Assembly: GCF_001635685.1 (NCBI RefSeq) | Contig: NZ_LWFF01000062.1 | Span: 1 to 64,000 of the forward strand | Direction of reading: 5' to 3' | From: Erythrobacter sp. HI0063 | Lineage (GTDB): Bacteria; Pseudomonadota; Alphaproteobacteria; Sphingomonadales; Sphingomonadaceae | Length of the DNA: 64,000 nucleotides | In this document: positions 8,799 through 18,090 of the stretch, piece after piece | Position numbering within the stretch: the first letter of the stretch is position 1 | Layout: each line of letters starts with the position of its first letter | The notes under the pieces: model-generated | Seen by the model: only the letters and a program-made list of their open reading frames with translations | Told to the model about the DNA's origin: nothing | The model's database searches: none | Made by a program: the position numbers and the translations under genes

Positions 8799-9752
8799 AT
8801 GGCCGATAAAGAACCTTTCGTGCGCGAGGATGTGCGCGGTTTCCTGACCATGCTCGAACAAATCGGCGGCAAGGGTGTGGAGGAAGTCGGCGCCGAAATG
8901 GGCCGTCAGCAGATGCGCGCCATGGGCAGCCTCGCCGAAGCACCCGCGCGCGACATGGCGGTCAAGCGCGACCTCGCCTGCCCCGGCCCGGCAGGCGACA
9001 TCCCGCTGCGGTTCTACGATACGAAGGAAAGGCGCGAAGCCGGGCCCTGCGTCGTCTTCTTCCACGGTGGCGGTTTCGTGATCGGCGATCTCGAAGTCTA
9101 CGATTCGCTCTGCACCGAAATCGCGCATCGGCTCGATCTGCCGGTCGTCTCGGTCGATTACCGGCTCGCGCCCGAACACCCCTTCCCCGCCGCGCCCGAC
9201 GATTGCGAAGCGGCGGCGCGCTGGGTCGCCTCCTCTCCCGAAGAGCTGGGCCGCGAAATCACCGGCCTCGTCCTGACGGGCGACAGCGCGGGCGGCAATC
9301 TGACGATCGTGACGACCAACGCGCTCACGAACGATACGGCAGACGTGCCGGTGCTGGTTCAGGCCCCCATCTATCCGGTGGCGAGCGACATAACGAAGCA
9401 TAAGAGCTTCGCCAAATTCTCCGATGGCTACCTGCTCACCGGATCGACCATGGCTTGGTTCACCAAGCAGTATGGCGGCGATCCGGACGATCCGCGCAAC
9501 ACGCCGATGGTCGGCGATTGTTCTAACACCCCGCCGACGGTGCTGTGCACCGCAGGGCTCGATCCCTTGCGCGATTCGGGGCGCGAATACGCCGCCCATC
9601 TGATCCAGCAGGGGACCGAAGTGGCATATTTCGAATTCCCCGGCATCATTCACGGCTTCACCACGCTTCGCAAAGCGATTCCGAGCGGTCAGAAGGATGT
9701 CGAAGCGTTTCTCGCAGCGATCCGCAACAAACTCGATCGGATCAAGGCATGA
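8799..9752 (+). CDS. Alpha/beta-hydrolase esterase of the hormone-sensitive-lipase family
   Basis: A 317-residue esterase of the bacterial HSL (family IV) group. The oxyanion-hole motif HGGGFVIGD, the nucleophile motif GDSAGGN, the acid in CTAGLDPLRD and the histidine in IIHGF make a complete catalytic set. An alpha-helical cap region of about 80 residues precedes the HGGG motif. The start ATG follows AGGAGAGGG with good spacing. No signal peptide, so it is cytoplasmic; it probably hydrolyses short acyl esters. The stop overlaps the next start (ATGA), so it is coupled to rppH. Confidence 0.88.
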   Translation: MADKEPFVREDVRGFLTMLEQIGGKGVEEVGAEMGRQQMRAMGSLAEAPARDMAVKRDLACPGPAGDIPLRFYDTKERREAGPCVVFFHGGGFVIGDLEVYDSLCTEIAHRLDLPVVSVDYRLAPEHPFPAAPDDCEAAARWVASSPEELGREITGLVLTGDSAGGNLTIVTTNALTNDTADVPVLVQAPIYPVASDITKHKSFAKFSDGYLLTGSTMAWFTKQYGGDPDDPRNTPMVGDCSNTPPTVLCTAGLDPLRDSGREYAAHLIQQGTEVAYFEFPGIIHGFTTLRKAIPSGQKDVEAFLAAIRNKLDRIKA

Positions 9753-10231
9753 GCGGGACGAGCGAACTCGGCTATCGCCCCTGTGTCGGCGTCATGCTGG
9801 TCAACGCGAAGGGACAGGCCTTCGTCGGGCGCCGGATCGATACCAAGGAAGGCGATTGGTGGCAGATGCCCCAGGGCGGCGTCGACGAGGGCGAGGATCT
9901 GCGGGATGCGGCCTTGCGCGAATTGCACGAGGAAACCGGCGTTACGGAGGAAAATGTCACCATCCTCAAGGCGACCGAAGAACCGATCCGTTACGACCTG
10001 CCCGAGGAGTTGATCGGGAAATTGTGGAACGGCCGGTATCGCGGTCAGGAACAGGTCTGGTATCTCGCCCGCTTCACCGGCAGCGACGAGGACGTGAATC
10101 TCAACGCCCACGATCCGGCGGAGTTCTGCGACTGGAAGTGGGTCGAGGTGGACGAGCTTCCCGACCTGATCATCCCCTTCAAGAAGCGCGTCTATCGCAC
10201 CGTTGTGGAAGCGTTTCGCGAGCTGGTCTGA
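9749..10231 (+). CDS. rppH: RNA pyrophosphohydrolase (Nudix)
   Basis: A 160-residue Nudix hydrolase that removes pyrophosphate from the 5' triphosphate end of mRNAs and so starts their decay. The Nudix box GGVDEGEDLRDAALRELHEE with the following TGV is complete. The surrounding GYRPCVGVML and WWQMPQGGVDEGE segments are those of the RppH/NudH group, as is the length. Translation is coupled to the upstream esterase by an ATGA overlap. In this family the alternative reading is a diadenosine-polyphosphate hydrolase; the RppH features make that less likely. Confidence 0.9.
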   Translation: MSGTSELGYRPCVGVMLVNAKGQAFVGRRIDTKEGDWWQMPQGGVDEGEDLRDAALRELHEETGVTEENVTILKATEEPIRYDLPEELIGKLWNGRYRGQEQVWYLARFTGSDEDVNLNAHDPAEFCDWKWVEVDELPDLIIPFKKRVYRTVVEAFRELV

Positions 10232-10279
10232 CGATTCACCGCCACGCGTGAGCTCTCATCGCAGGGAAATCGGAGATCA

Positions 10280-10296
10280 GGAGAGGTAGCCTCTCC
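10280..10296. terminator. Hairpin between convergent rppH and TPR genes
   Basis: GGAGAGG-TAG-CCTCTCC, a perfect 7-bp stem with a 3-base loop, sits in the short gap between two convergent genes. There is no T run on either side, so a terminator role is likely from position but not proven. Confidence 0.35.
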
Positions 10297-10300
10297 GCCT

Positions 10301-10807
10301 TCAATTGTCCTGCGTCACCTGCGCGTCCGGCATCACCGCTTCGGCGGTCAGCACGCGCTCTTGCGGCCCAGCGGCGATCGAGGCGGCGAGGCTGGTCGTT
10401 TCCGAGCAGCCCCCGCCGCACAGCGATTCCAGCTTGGCGAGATTGAGCCGCGCCTTTTCCAGCGCCCCCTTTTCCACCAGCGCTTCGCCCTCGCCTGCGA
10501 TGGCGGCGATATTGCCGGGATCGCGGGTCAGCGCCTCGCGGTAATAGCGGATGGCCTTGCCCTGCAATTGCTCTTGCCGCGCGGCTTCGGCCAGACGGAT
10601 CAGCACCGGCGTATAAGCGGGATCGACGGTCAGCGCGGCTTCGTAAGCGTCGATCGCGGCCTGCGTATCGCCCGCATCGAGCGATGCCTGGCCTTGCGCG
10701 ATCAGAACCGCAGCGCGCGGCGACGGATCACGCTGCGCGCCCCAACTCACGCTCGCGGTCAGAGCGAGGGCCAGCGAAAGGGCGGCGGCAGCGGGGGCAA
10801 AACGCAT
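10301..10807 (-). CDS. Secreted TPR-repeat protein
   Basis: A 168-residue protein with an N-terminal signal peptide (hydrophobic stretch LSLALALTASVSWGA) and then about three tetratricopeptide-like helical hairpins, seen as AAVLIAQGQASLDAGDTQAA, PVLIRLAEAARQEQ and AAIAGEGEALVEKGALEKA. It probably acts as a periplasmic protein-protein adaptor. A GCGGGC-type cysteine cluster (SLCGGGC) follows. The ATG giving MRFAPAAAA was chosen because it is preceded by GGAGACG and begins the signal peptide. Function unknown; convergent with rppH. Confidence 0.75.
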   Translation of the reverse strand: MRFAPAAAALSLALALTASVSWGAQRDPSPRAAVLIAQGQASLDAGDTQAAIDAYEAALTVDPAYTPVLIRLAEAARQEQLQGKAIRYYREALTRDPGNIAAIAGEGEALVEKGALEKARLNLAKLESLCGGGCSETTSLAASIAAGPQERVLTAEAVMPDAQVTQDN

Positions 10808-10888
10808 GATCGTCTCCAGAACGTCGTGACGGTGATGGACCGTTTGGGGCTTGACCGGGGATGGCATCACGAACGCCGAATACCACGC

Positions 10889-12061
10889 TCAACCTGCACA
10901 GGCGATGAAAAACCCGTCGGTCCCGTCATGGAAGGGGGATAGGCGCCACCCCTGCCCGCGACTGCGTCCGAGCGGCAGGGCAAGCGTTTGCGCCGTCAGC
11001 GTCGGATGCCGACCGAGGAAGGCATCGAAGCGTTCCGCACCTTCCCCGTCGAGCAGGGAGCAGGTGATGTAGACGATCCTGCCGCCCGGCTTCACCAATT
11101 GGGCCGCGATGTCGAGAACGTGGTCCTGCAAATCGCGCAGCCGGGCCAGTTCCGCTTCATCCAGCCGCCAACGGGCCTCGGGATTGCGGCGCCAGGTGCC
11201 GGTGCCCGAACACGGCGCATCGACCAGCACCGCATCTGCCTGACCGGCACAATCGGCCAGCGCCTCCATCTCGCGCTTCGGGTCGAGCAGGCGCGTCTCG
11301 ATCATGTCCGCCCCGGCGCGTTCGGCCCGCGGCTTCAGGCGGGACAGGCGGCCGCGATCGGTGTCGCTGGCGAGCAGCCGTCCCAGGCCGTCCATGGCGG
11401 CAGCGAGCGCGAGCGTCTTGCCCCCGCCTCCGGCGCACAAATCGATCACGGTCTCGCCCGGCTGCGCGGCCAGCGCGAGGCAGGCGATCTGCGAGCCCGT
11501 ATCCTGCACCTCGATCTTCCCGTCGCGAAATTCGGGCCATTGTTCGACCTGCGTGCCGGTCGGCAGGCGAAGTCCGTGCGGGGCAGCGGTCGGCTCGGCC
11601 TCGACCGGAAGCACCAGAGTGGCGCGCGCGGCCTTGAGAGCGTTGACGCGAATATCCAGCGGCGCGCGATCCAGCAGAGCCTCGGCCTCGCGCCCCTCGA
11701 CACCGGATTTGGCCAACCGGTCGGCCAACCAGTCGGGCGCCACGCCGCCCTTGGCGGGCTGCTCGCTCTCGCCGATCGGCGCCGGGCCGTATTGCGACCC
11801 GTCGAACAGAGGGAGGATCGACGGATCGACCTCGGCCAGACGCAGCATCGCTGCGCGGCCCGTATCCGGCACCGGTCCGCAGGCGCGAATGGCGGCATAG
11901 ACCAGCTCGCGGATCGCACGGCGGTCCTTCGATCCGGCGAAGCGGTTCTGCTTGAACCAGTCGCCCAGGATCCGGTCGGCAGGCGCGCCTTTCGAGCGCG
12001 CCGCCAGAATGACCGCATCGAGCAATTCGATCGCGGTCTGAACGCGCGCGGCAGGTGTCAT
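10889..12061 (-). CDS. RsmB-type 16S rRNA (cytosine-5) methyltransferase
   Basis: A 390-residue RsmB/NOP2/SUN-family m5C methyltransferase, modifying a cytosine in 16S rRNA with SAM. The N-terminal NusB-like RNA-binding region (about 1-130) is followed by the SAM site VIDLCAGGGGKTLALAA. Both catalytic cysteines are present: PCSGTG in motif IV and YITCSL in motif VI. The start is an ATG three bases after the guaB stop, so the two genes form an operon. A few sphingomonads carry more than one such paralogue, so the exact target base is not certain. Confidence 0.88.
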   Translation of the reverse strand: MTPAARVQTAIELLDAVILAARSKGAPADRILGDWFKQNRFAGSKDRRAIRELVYAAIRACGPVPDTGRAAMLRLAEVDPSILPLFDGSQYGPAPIGESEQPAKGGVAPDWLADRLAKSGVEGREAEALLDRAPLDIRVNALKAARATLVLPVEAEPTAAPHGLRLPTGTQVEQWPEFRDGKIEVQDTGSQIACLALAAQPGETVIDLCAGGGGKTLALAAAMDGLGRLLASDTDRGRLSRLKPRAERAGADMIETRLLDPKREMEALADCAGQADAVLVDAPCSGTGTWRRNPEARWRLDEAELARLRDLQDHVLDIAAQLVKPGGRIVYITCSLLDGEGAERFDAFLGRHPTLTAQTLALPLGRSRGQGWRLSPFHDGTDGFFIACAG

Positions 12062-12064
12062 GAT

Positions 12065-13624
<1,560 letters not shown>

Positions 13625-14392
13625 TCACTCCGCCGTCCAGCCGCCATCCACGCTCCAGTTCGCTCCGTTGACGTTGCGCCCGGCGTCCGAACACAGGAAC
13701 ACGGCCAGCGCGCCGATCTCTTCGGGCTGGACGAACTGCTTTGTAGGCTGCTTGGCAAGCAGCACGTCGTTCATCACCTGCTCGCGCGTCATATTGCGGG
13801 CCTTCATCGTGTCTGGGATCTGGTTTTCGACCAGTGGCGTCCAGACATAGCCGGGGCTGATGCAGTTCGCCGTTACCCCGTCCTGCGCCAGTTCGAGCGC
13901 GAGAGTCTTGGTGAGCCCCGCGATCGCGTGCTTGGCAGCGACATAGGCGCTCTTGAAGGGGCTGGCAGTCAGCGAATGCGCGCTCGCCGTGTTGATGATC
14001 CGGCCCCAGCCCCGCTCCTTCATATGCGGCACGGCGAGCCGCGAGGTATGGAAGGCGGCGCTGAGATTGAGGGCGATGATCTGGTCCCATTTCGCGACCG
14101 GAAATTCCTCGACTGGGCTGACGAACTGCATTCCGGCATTGTTGACGAGGATGTCGATACCGCCCGCCTCCGCCATCATCTTTTCGATCTGCGACACATC
14201 GGTGAGGTCCGCGCCCGAATGGGTTGCGCCCAGTTCCTCACACAAGCTCGCGATCTCGTCCGCATCGCCGAAGCCGTTCAGGACGATATCGGCCCCCTGC
14301 TCCTGCAAAGCCCGTGCAATGGCGAGGCCGATACCGCTGGTCGACCCCGTTACAAGCGCGCGCTTGCCTTTGAGGAAATCGGGTTGAAACAT
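13625..14392 (-). CDS. bdhA: 3-hydroxybutyrate dehydrogenase (SDR)
   Basis: A 255-residue short-chain dehydrogenase that interconverts D-3-hydroxybutyrate and acetoacetate, linking PHA or ketone-body use to central metabolism. The NAD motif TGSTSGIG, the NNAG motif, the catalytic Ser in NTASAHSL and the Y-x-x-x-K in YVAAKHAIAG are present. The Q-containing GMQFVSPVEEFP segment and C-terminal SVDGGWTAE match the BDH group. The ATG giving MFQPDFLKGK was chosen over the longer frame. Divergent from the YpfJ-type metallopeptidase. The window also has a PHA synthase/depolymerase cluster about 30 kb away. Confidence 0.85.
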   Translation of the reverse strand: MFQPDFLKGKRALVTGSTSGIGLAIARALQEQGADIVLNGFGDADEIASLCEELGATHSGADLTDVSQIEKMMAEAGGIDILVNNAGMQFVSPVEEFPVAKWDQIIALNLSAAFHTSRLAVPHMKERGWGRIINTASAHSLTASPFKSAYVAAKHAIAGLTKTLALELAQDGVTANCISPGYVWTPLVENQIPDTMKARNMTREQVMNDVLLAKQPTKQFVQPEEIGALAVFLCSDAGRNVNGANWSVDGGWTAE

Positions 14393-14471
14393 TTTGGCCT
14401 CCGAGCGTTTGAAGCAGATATTCCGCGCCTTCGCCGAGGAGGGCGGCGCGGTCAATGATGGGGGAATAGCA

Positions 14472-15326
14472 ATGCGGCTCAATCCGTTCGATACAAGCAA
14501 GATCGATGTCGGAACGACAAGCGGCGGCCTGCCCGGCGGGAAAGCCGGGGGCCTTGGTTGTGGCACGATCATTCTGGCCGCAATCGGGTATTTCGTATTC
14601 GGACTCGATCCGATGCAGACCGCCGCGACAGTCGAAGGCATCCAGCAGAGCGCCCCGCAGCAAGCGCCGGGCAGCGAAGACGAGCAAGCGGTCTGCACCA
14701 GCAATGATTATGCGACCGAGACCTGCAACGCGCTGACTTCGCTTAACGAGACCTGGTCGCAGACTTTTGCCAATCAAGGATACGGGGATCGCTTCCAGGA
14801 ACCGGGCCTGCGTTTCGCGACGACCCAGAGTTTTCGGACCGCCTGCGGCAACGCCTCCGTCGGGATGGGTCCGTTCTATTGCCCCGGCGATCAGCGCATC
14901 TATATCGATACGAATTTCTACGATCAGCTTGCGCGGATGTCTGGCGATCGCGGCGATTTCGCGCGCTATTATGTGGTCGCCCACGAATACGGGCACCACG
15001 TCCAGAACATCACCGGCATTCTCGGATCGATGGACAGCGCCAAGCGGCAGAACCCGCGCGCGGCGAACCAGTTGCAGGTCCTCACCGAATTGCAGGCCGA
15101 TTGCTATGCCGGCGTGTGGGCGGGCAAGAACCGTAATCTGATCGAGCCCGGCGATATCGAGGAAGGAATGCAGGCCGCCGCTGCCATCGGGGACGACCGC
15201 CTGACCGGTGGCCGCGTGTCGAGCGAGAACTTCACCCACGGCACCAGCCAGCAGCGCAGCGATGCCCTAAGGCTAGGCCTGCGCGGTGATGATCGCGCCT
15301 GCGACGCGATCACCAATATCGGCTGA
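14472..15326 (+). CDS. YpfJ-type neutral zinc metallopeptidase
   Basis: A 284-residue predicted membrane-anchored zinc metallopeptidase of the YpfJ family. A glycine-rich N-terminus and one transmembrane segment (GCGTIILAAIGYFVFG, about 29-45) come first. The zinc-binding HEYGHH is at 171-176, and the family features PFYCPGDQRIYID and LQADCYAGVWA, which carries the third ligand region, follow. The ATG giving MRLNPFDTSK is the family-typical start. It probably faces the periplasm. The substrate is unknown. Confidence 0.88.
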   Translation: MRLNPFDTSKIDVGTTSGGLPGGKAGGLGCGTIILAAIGYFVFGLDPMQTAATVEGIQQSAPQQAPGSEDEQAVCTSNDYATETCNALTSLNETWSQTFANQGYGDRFQEPGLRFATTQSFRTACGNASVGMGPFYCPGDQRIYIDTNFYDQLARMSGDRGDFARYYVVAHEYGHHVQNITGILGSMDSAKRQNPRAANQLQVLTELQADCYAGVWAGKNRNLIEPGDIEEGMQAAAAIGDDRLTGGRVSSENFTHGTSQQRSDALRLGLRGDDRACDAITNIG

Positions 15327-15354
15327 GTTAACGCCGGAGCCGGATCGCGCGGCC

Positions 15355-16980
15355 CTATCCCTCCGCCGGTTGAAGGCGCGAAGCTTCCACCTCGGCCAGA
15401 GCTTCATCCATCGATCGCAGAGCTTCGGCCTTGGCTTCTGCGGGCAGCGTACGGTCTTTCGCGATTGCGCTACGAGCAGCCAGAATGCTTTGCCTCGCCA
15501 TCGATAGCGCGTTGGTACGGCACACGATGGTTGTCGTCTTTCCGTCTGCATCGACGCGGGTCGCAACCGTATCGCGTTGGCCGTCCAGACAGCCGAACAC
15601 CACGCGCGGCGCTGCCTCTACAGTCGCTTCGACGCGCGCGCGGATTGCCTCGGCCTCTTCGCTCCGCGCCGCGAATGCGCGGCGGGCCTTTTCCATCGAG
15701 GCCTCGAATTTCTCACGATCCTCGATGATCACCTTTGATACGGGCAAGGAAGAGCGATCGATGTGGTGCTCGATTGCGCCCGGACCGGTGCGGCGTACGC
15801 GCAGCACCGTGCGCTGGCCGTCTTCGACGATTTCGCGTTCCACTTCCGCGACCTCGTCCTGCATTTCCTCGAGCTCCTGCTCCATCTCCGCGATTTCCTC
15901 ACGGGTCTCGTCGTCGAACTCGCCCGGTTCGGGCGGAGTCGGCGGGAGCGGCGCATCCGGGGCCATCGGCGGAGCCGGGGGAGGCGGCGGCGTGGGAACT
16001 TCGATCTCCTGCCCGATCGTCTCGGCATACGTGATCGATGCGGTCAGCGGCAGCGCGAGCGCGCCACCTACCAAAAGCGCGCGGCTGGCCATCCGGCGGC
16101 GGGGCGAAATCTCGGTCATGGTCAGGCTCCTCAAACGGTGGATGATCGATTTGTCGCCGAGCACCGGACAGGCCATTGGCGCGGCCAGCGCAGGGCGACC
16201 GCCGTTTCCTGCTTGTGTGGCGAAACTGGCGATGACGGCGGCGTAGGTCGCCCGCTCCTCGGCATCGCTATGAGCGACGACACGGGCATCGCAGGCCGCT
16301 TCCTGGTCTCGGCGCATCGCGGTCCAGCCCATCCAGCCCAGCGGATTGAACCAGTGCAGCGCGAAGAGCGGCTGGACGAGCATGTTAACGAGCAGATCGC
16401 GTCCACGATGATGCGCCAATTCATGCGCGATCGCGAGATCCCGCGTCCTGCGATCGCGCGTAGCCATGAAGCCCGTCGGCAAGGCGACCACCCGGTCGAT
16501 CACGCCGAAAGCCAGCGGTCCTTCGACCGCACCGGTTTCGACAAGCCGCACCCCGCCCGCCTCGCCGACCGGGCGCGATGTGGCGAGCAGTTCCCCGCGC
16601 ATACGATGATAAAGCGCGAAACGGCGTACCAGAAATACGGTTGTGCCGATCAGCCAGAGGCCGAGCAGGATTGTGGCGAAATCGATGTCGGCGGCGGGCT
16701 CGTCAATCGGCACTGGGGGCAAGGCCGCAGCCTCCATCGTTGCGGTGCTCGGATCCGCAAGGCTCCGTGGCGTATCGTGCATTAGCGCGATAGAATCGGC
16801 CGTCGGGGCCAGCCAGCTCGGCAGGACGAGCGGCGGCATCGCCAACCGGAGAGCGGGCAAGGCCCACAGCGCATAGGCCGCGCGAGGTCCGAAATGGCGC
16901 GCGACCGGGCGGCGCAGCACCAGAACGAGCGCGATCAGCGCGCCGGTCCATACCAGGGTCTGGATCAGGAAATCGCTCAT
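15355..16980 (-). CDS. BlaR1/MecR1-like M56 membrane metallopeptidase with a coiled-coil tail, no beta-lactam sensor
   Basis: A 541-residue membrane protease of family M56, expected to cleave the BlaI-type repressor encoded next to it. Membrane segments lie at about 8-25, 40-57, 102-118 and around 310. The zinc site HELAHH is at 186-191, with the likely third ligand in DQEAACD (Glu227). In true BlaR1 a penicillin-binding sensor domain follows. Here the extracytoplasmic part is instead a proline-rich stretch (about 333-355), a long Glu-rich coiled coil (about 360-400) and another helical region with two cysteines. The signal sensed is therefore probably not a beta-lactam. Coupled to the repressor gene by an ATGA overlap. 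Confidence 0.82.
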   Translation of the reverse strand: MSDFLIQTLVWTGALIALVLVLRRPVARHFGPRAAYALWALPALRLAMPPLVLPSWLAPTADSIALMHDTPRSLADPSTATMEAAALPPVPIDEPAADIDFATILLGLWLIGTTVFLVRRFALYHRMRGELLATSRPVGEAGGVRLVETGAVEGPLAFGVIDRVVALPTGFMATRDRRTRDLAIAHELAHHRGRDLLVNMLVQPLFALHWFNPLGWMGWTAMRRDQEAACDARVVAHSDAEERATYAAVIASFATQAGNGGRPALAAPMACPVLGDKSIIHRLRSLTMTEISPRRRMASRALLVGGALALPLTASITYAETIGQEIEVPTPPPPPAPPMAPDAPLPPTPPEPGEFDDETREEIAEMEQELEEMQDEVAEVEREIVEDGQRTVLRVRRTGPGAIEHHIDRSSLPVSKVIIEDREKFEASMEKARRAFAARSEEAEAIRARVEATVEAAPRVVFGCLDGQRDTVATRVDADGKTTTIVCRTNALSMARQSILAARSAIAKDRTLPAEAKAEALRSMDEALAEVEASRLQPAEG

Positions 16981-17366
16981 TTGCGCAGCTCCTTCAGCAG
17001 GGTCTCGATCTCGGCAAGGTCTTGGTCGGTCAGCGCCTCGTTCTCCGCGAGGTGGGCGAACAGAGGCGCCGCGCGTCCGCCGAACAGGCGATCGACCAGG
17101 CGCCGCGACTCGCCGCCGACATAGTCCGCGCGCTCAAGCAGCGGGCTGTAGAGAAATTTGCGCCCTTCCGGCTCCGTCGCCACCGCGCCCTTTGCAACCA
17201 GGCGCGACAGCAAGGTCTTCACCGTGGGCATCGACCATCCGCGCGCCTCGCACACCGCATCGCAAACATCGGCGGCGCTGCGCGGGCTGGTATCCCACAA
17301 TACCTCCATCACGGCATGTTCAGCCTCGCTGATCCGTTCGGGAAATTGGGGCTGGTCCTTGGGCAT
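16977..17366 (-). CDS. BlaI/MecI-family transcriptional repressor
   Basis: A 129-residue winged-helix repressor of the BlaI/MecI/CopY family. The sequence ISEAEHAVMEVLW and the recognition-helix region STVKTLLSRLVAKGAV-like WSMPTVKTLLSRLVAKG are typical, as is the C-terminal dimerisation helix. It is expected to bind TACA-nn-TGTA operators and to be inactivated by cleavage by the M56 partner. It is the first gene of the pair, and two such operators lie directly upstream, so the operon is probably autorepressed. Confidence 0.88.
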   Translation of the reverse strand: MPKDQPQFPERISEAEHAVMEVLWDTSPRSAADVCDAVCEARGWSMPTVKTLLSRLVAKGAVATEPEGRKFLYSPLLERADYVGGESRRLVDRLFGGRAAPLFAHLAENEALTDQDLAEIETLLKELRK

Positions 17367-17381
17367 CGACAGGCTCTCGTC

Positions 17382-17391
17382 TACATCTGTA
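17382..17391. promoter_or_regulatory. Candidate BlaI-type operator 1
   Basis: TACATCTGTA fits the BlaI/MecI core TACA-nn-TGTA exactly and extends to the perfect palindrome CTACATCTGTAG. It lies 16 bases upstream of the repressor start codon, where binding would block its transcription. Confidence 0.7.
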
Positions 17392-17402
17392 GCCGATACC
17401 TA

Positions 17403-17424
17403 TTACATTCGACTACGCATGTAA
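17403..17424. promoter_or_regulatory. Candidate BlaI-type operator 2
   Basis: TACGCATGTA (17414-17423) differs from TACA-nn-TGTA at one base and lies 32 bases (about three helical turns) from operator 1. It is also inside a wider inverted repeat, TTACAT...ATGTAA. The pair sits between the repressor gene and the divergent ClpP-like gene and may control both. Confidence 0.5.
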
Positions 17425-17492
17425 ACGCCTTTCTTCGAAGGAACGTCCAGCCCTGCCGCGCGCTCTGGTATCGTACACGAAAGGGCTTTCAC

Positions 17493-18056
17493 TTGACCGA
17501 AACGATAGACCGCGACGCCGTTCTGGGTGCGCCGCAATTGCGGCTCGTCGGGAGTGTGGACGAAGCGATGTACCAGGAATTTCGCAGCCAGCTCGCCGCC
17601 GCGCCCGAAGATGGACCGCTGGTCGTCGCGCTGACGACGCTGGGCGGCAATCCGGAAATCGCGCGCGCCATTGGGGACGATGTCCGGCTGCTGCGCGACA
17701 CCGGGCGAGAAGTCATCTTTCTGGGCAAAGCGGCGGTCTATTCGGCCGGAGCGACCTTCATGGCGAGCTTCCCGGTTCATGCCCGCTTTCTGACAAAAGG
17801 CGCCACGCTGATGGTGCACGAACGCCAGATCACGCGCACGATCAACCTGTCCGGACCGCTGAAGAGCTGCACGGCACAGTTGAAAGCCGCGCTCAATGAA
17901 ATCGAGCAGTCGATTACGATCGAGGAAGCGGGCTTCGCGCGGTTCGTCGAAGGGTCGGATGTGGATTTCGACGAATTGCGCGATCGCGCGCCGAACAATT
18001 GGTACATCCCCTGCGACGAGGCGAAGGAGCGCGGGCTGATCGCCGACGTAATCTGA
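17493..18056 (+). CDS. ClpP-like (S14 / serine dehydrogenase proteinase-type) protease
   Basis: A 187-residue protein of the ClpP/crotonase fold. The nucleophile region AAVYSAGATFM (Ser84) and the histidine region TLMVHERQ (His109) match the ClpP Ser and His positions. The third catalytic residue (Asp in ClpP) is not obvious in the C-terminal NNWYIPCDEAKERGLI segment. The start is taken as TTG at 17493, eight bases after AAAGGG, because no ATG precedes the conserved core and the upstream frame is shadow sequence. It lacks a signal peptide. It is divergent from the BlaI operon and may share its operators. A true Clp-associated role is not shown. Confidence 0.7.
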   Translation: MTETIDRDAVLGAPQLRLVGSVDEAMYQEFRSQLAAAPEDGPLVVALTTLGGNPEIARAIGDDVRLLRDTGREVIFLGKAAVYSAGATFMASFPVHARFLTKGATLMVHERQITRTINLSGPLKSCTAQLKAALNEIEQSITIEEAGFARFVEGSDVDFDELRDRAPNNWYIPCDEAKERGLIADVI

Positions 18057-18090
18057 CGTGATCTGACCTGATCTTACGGGATAATCCCGG

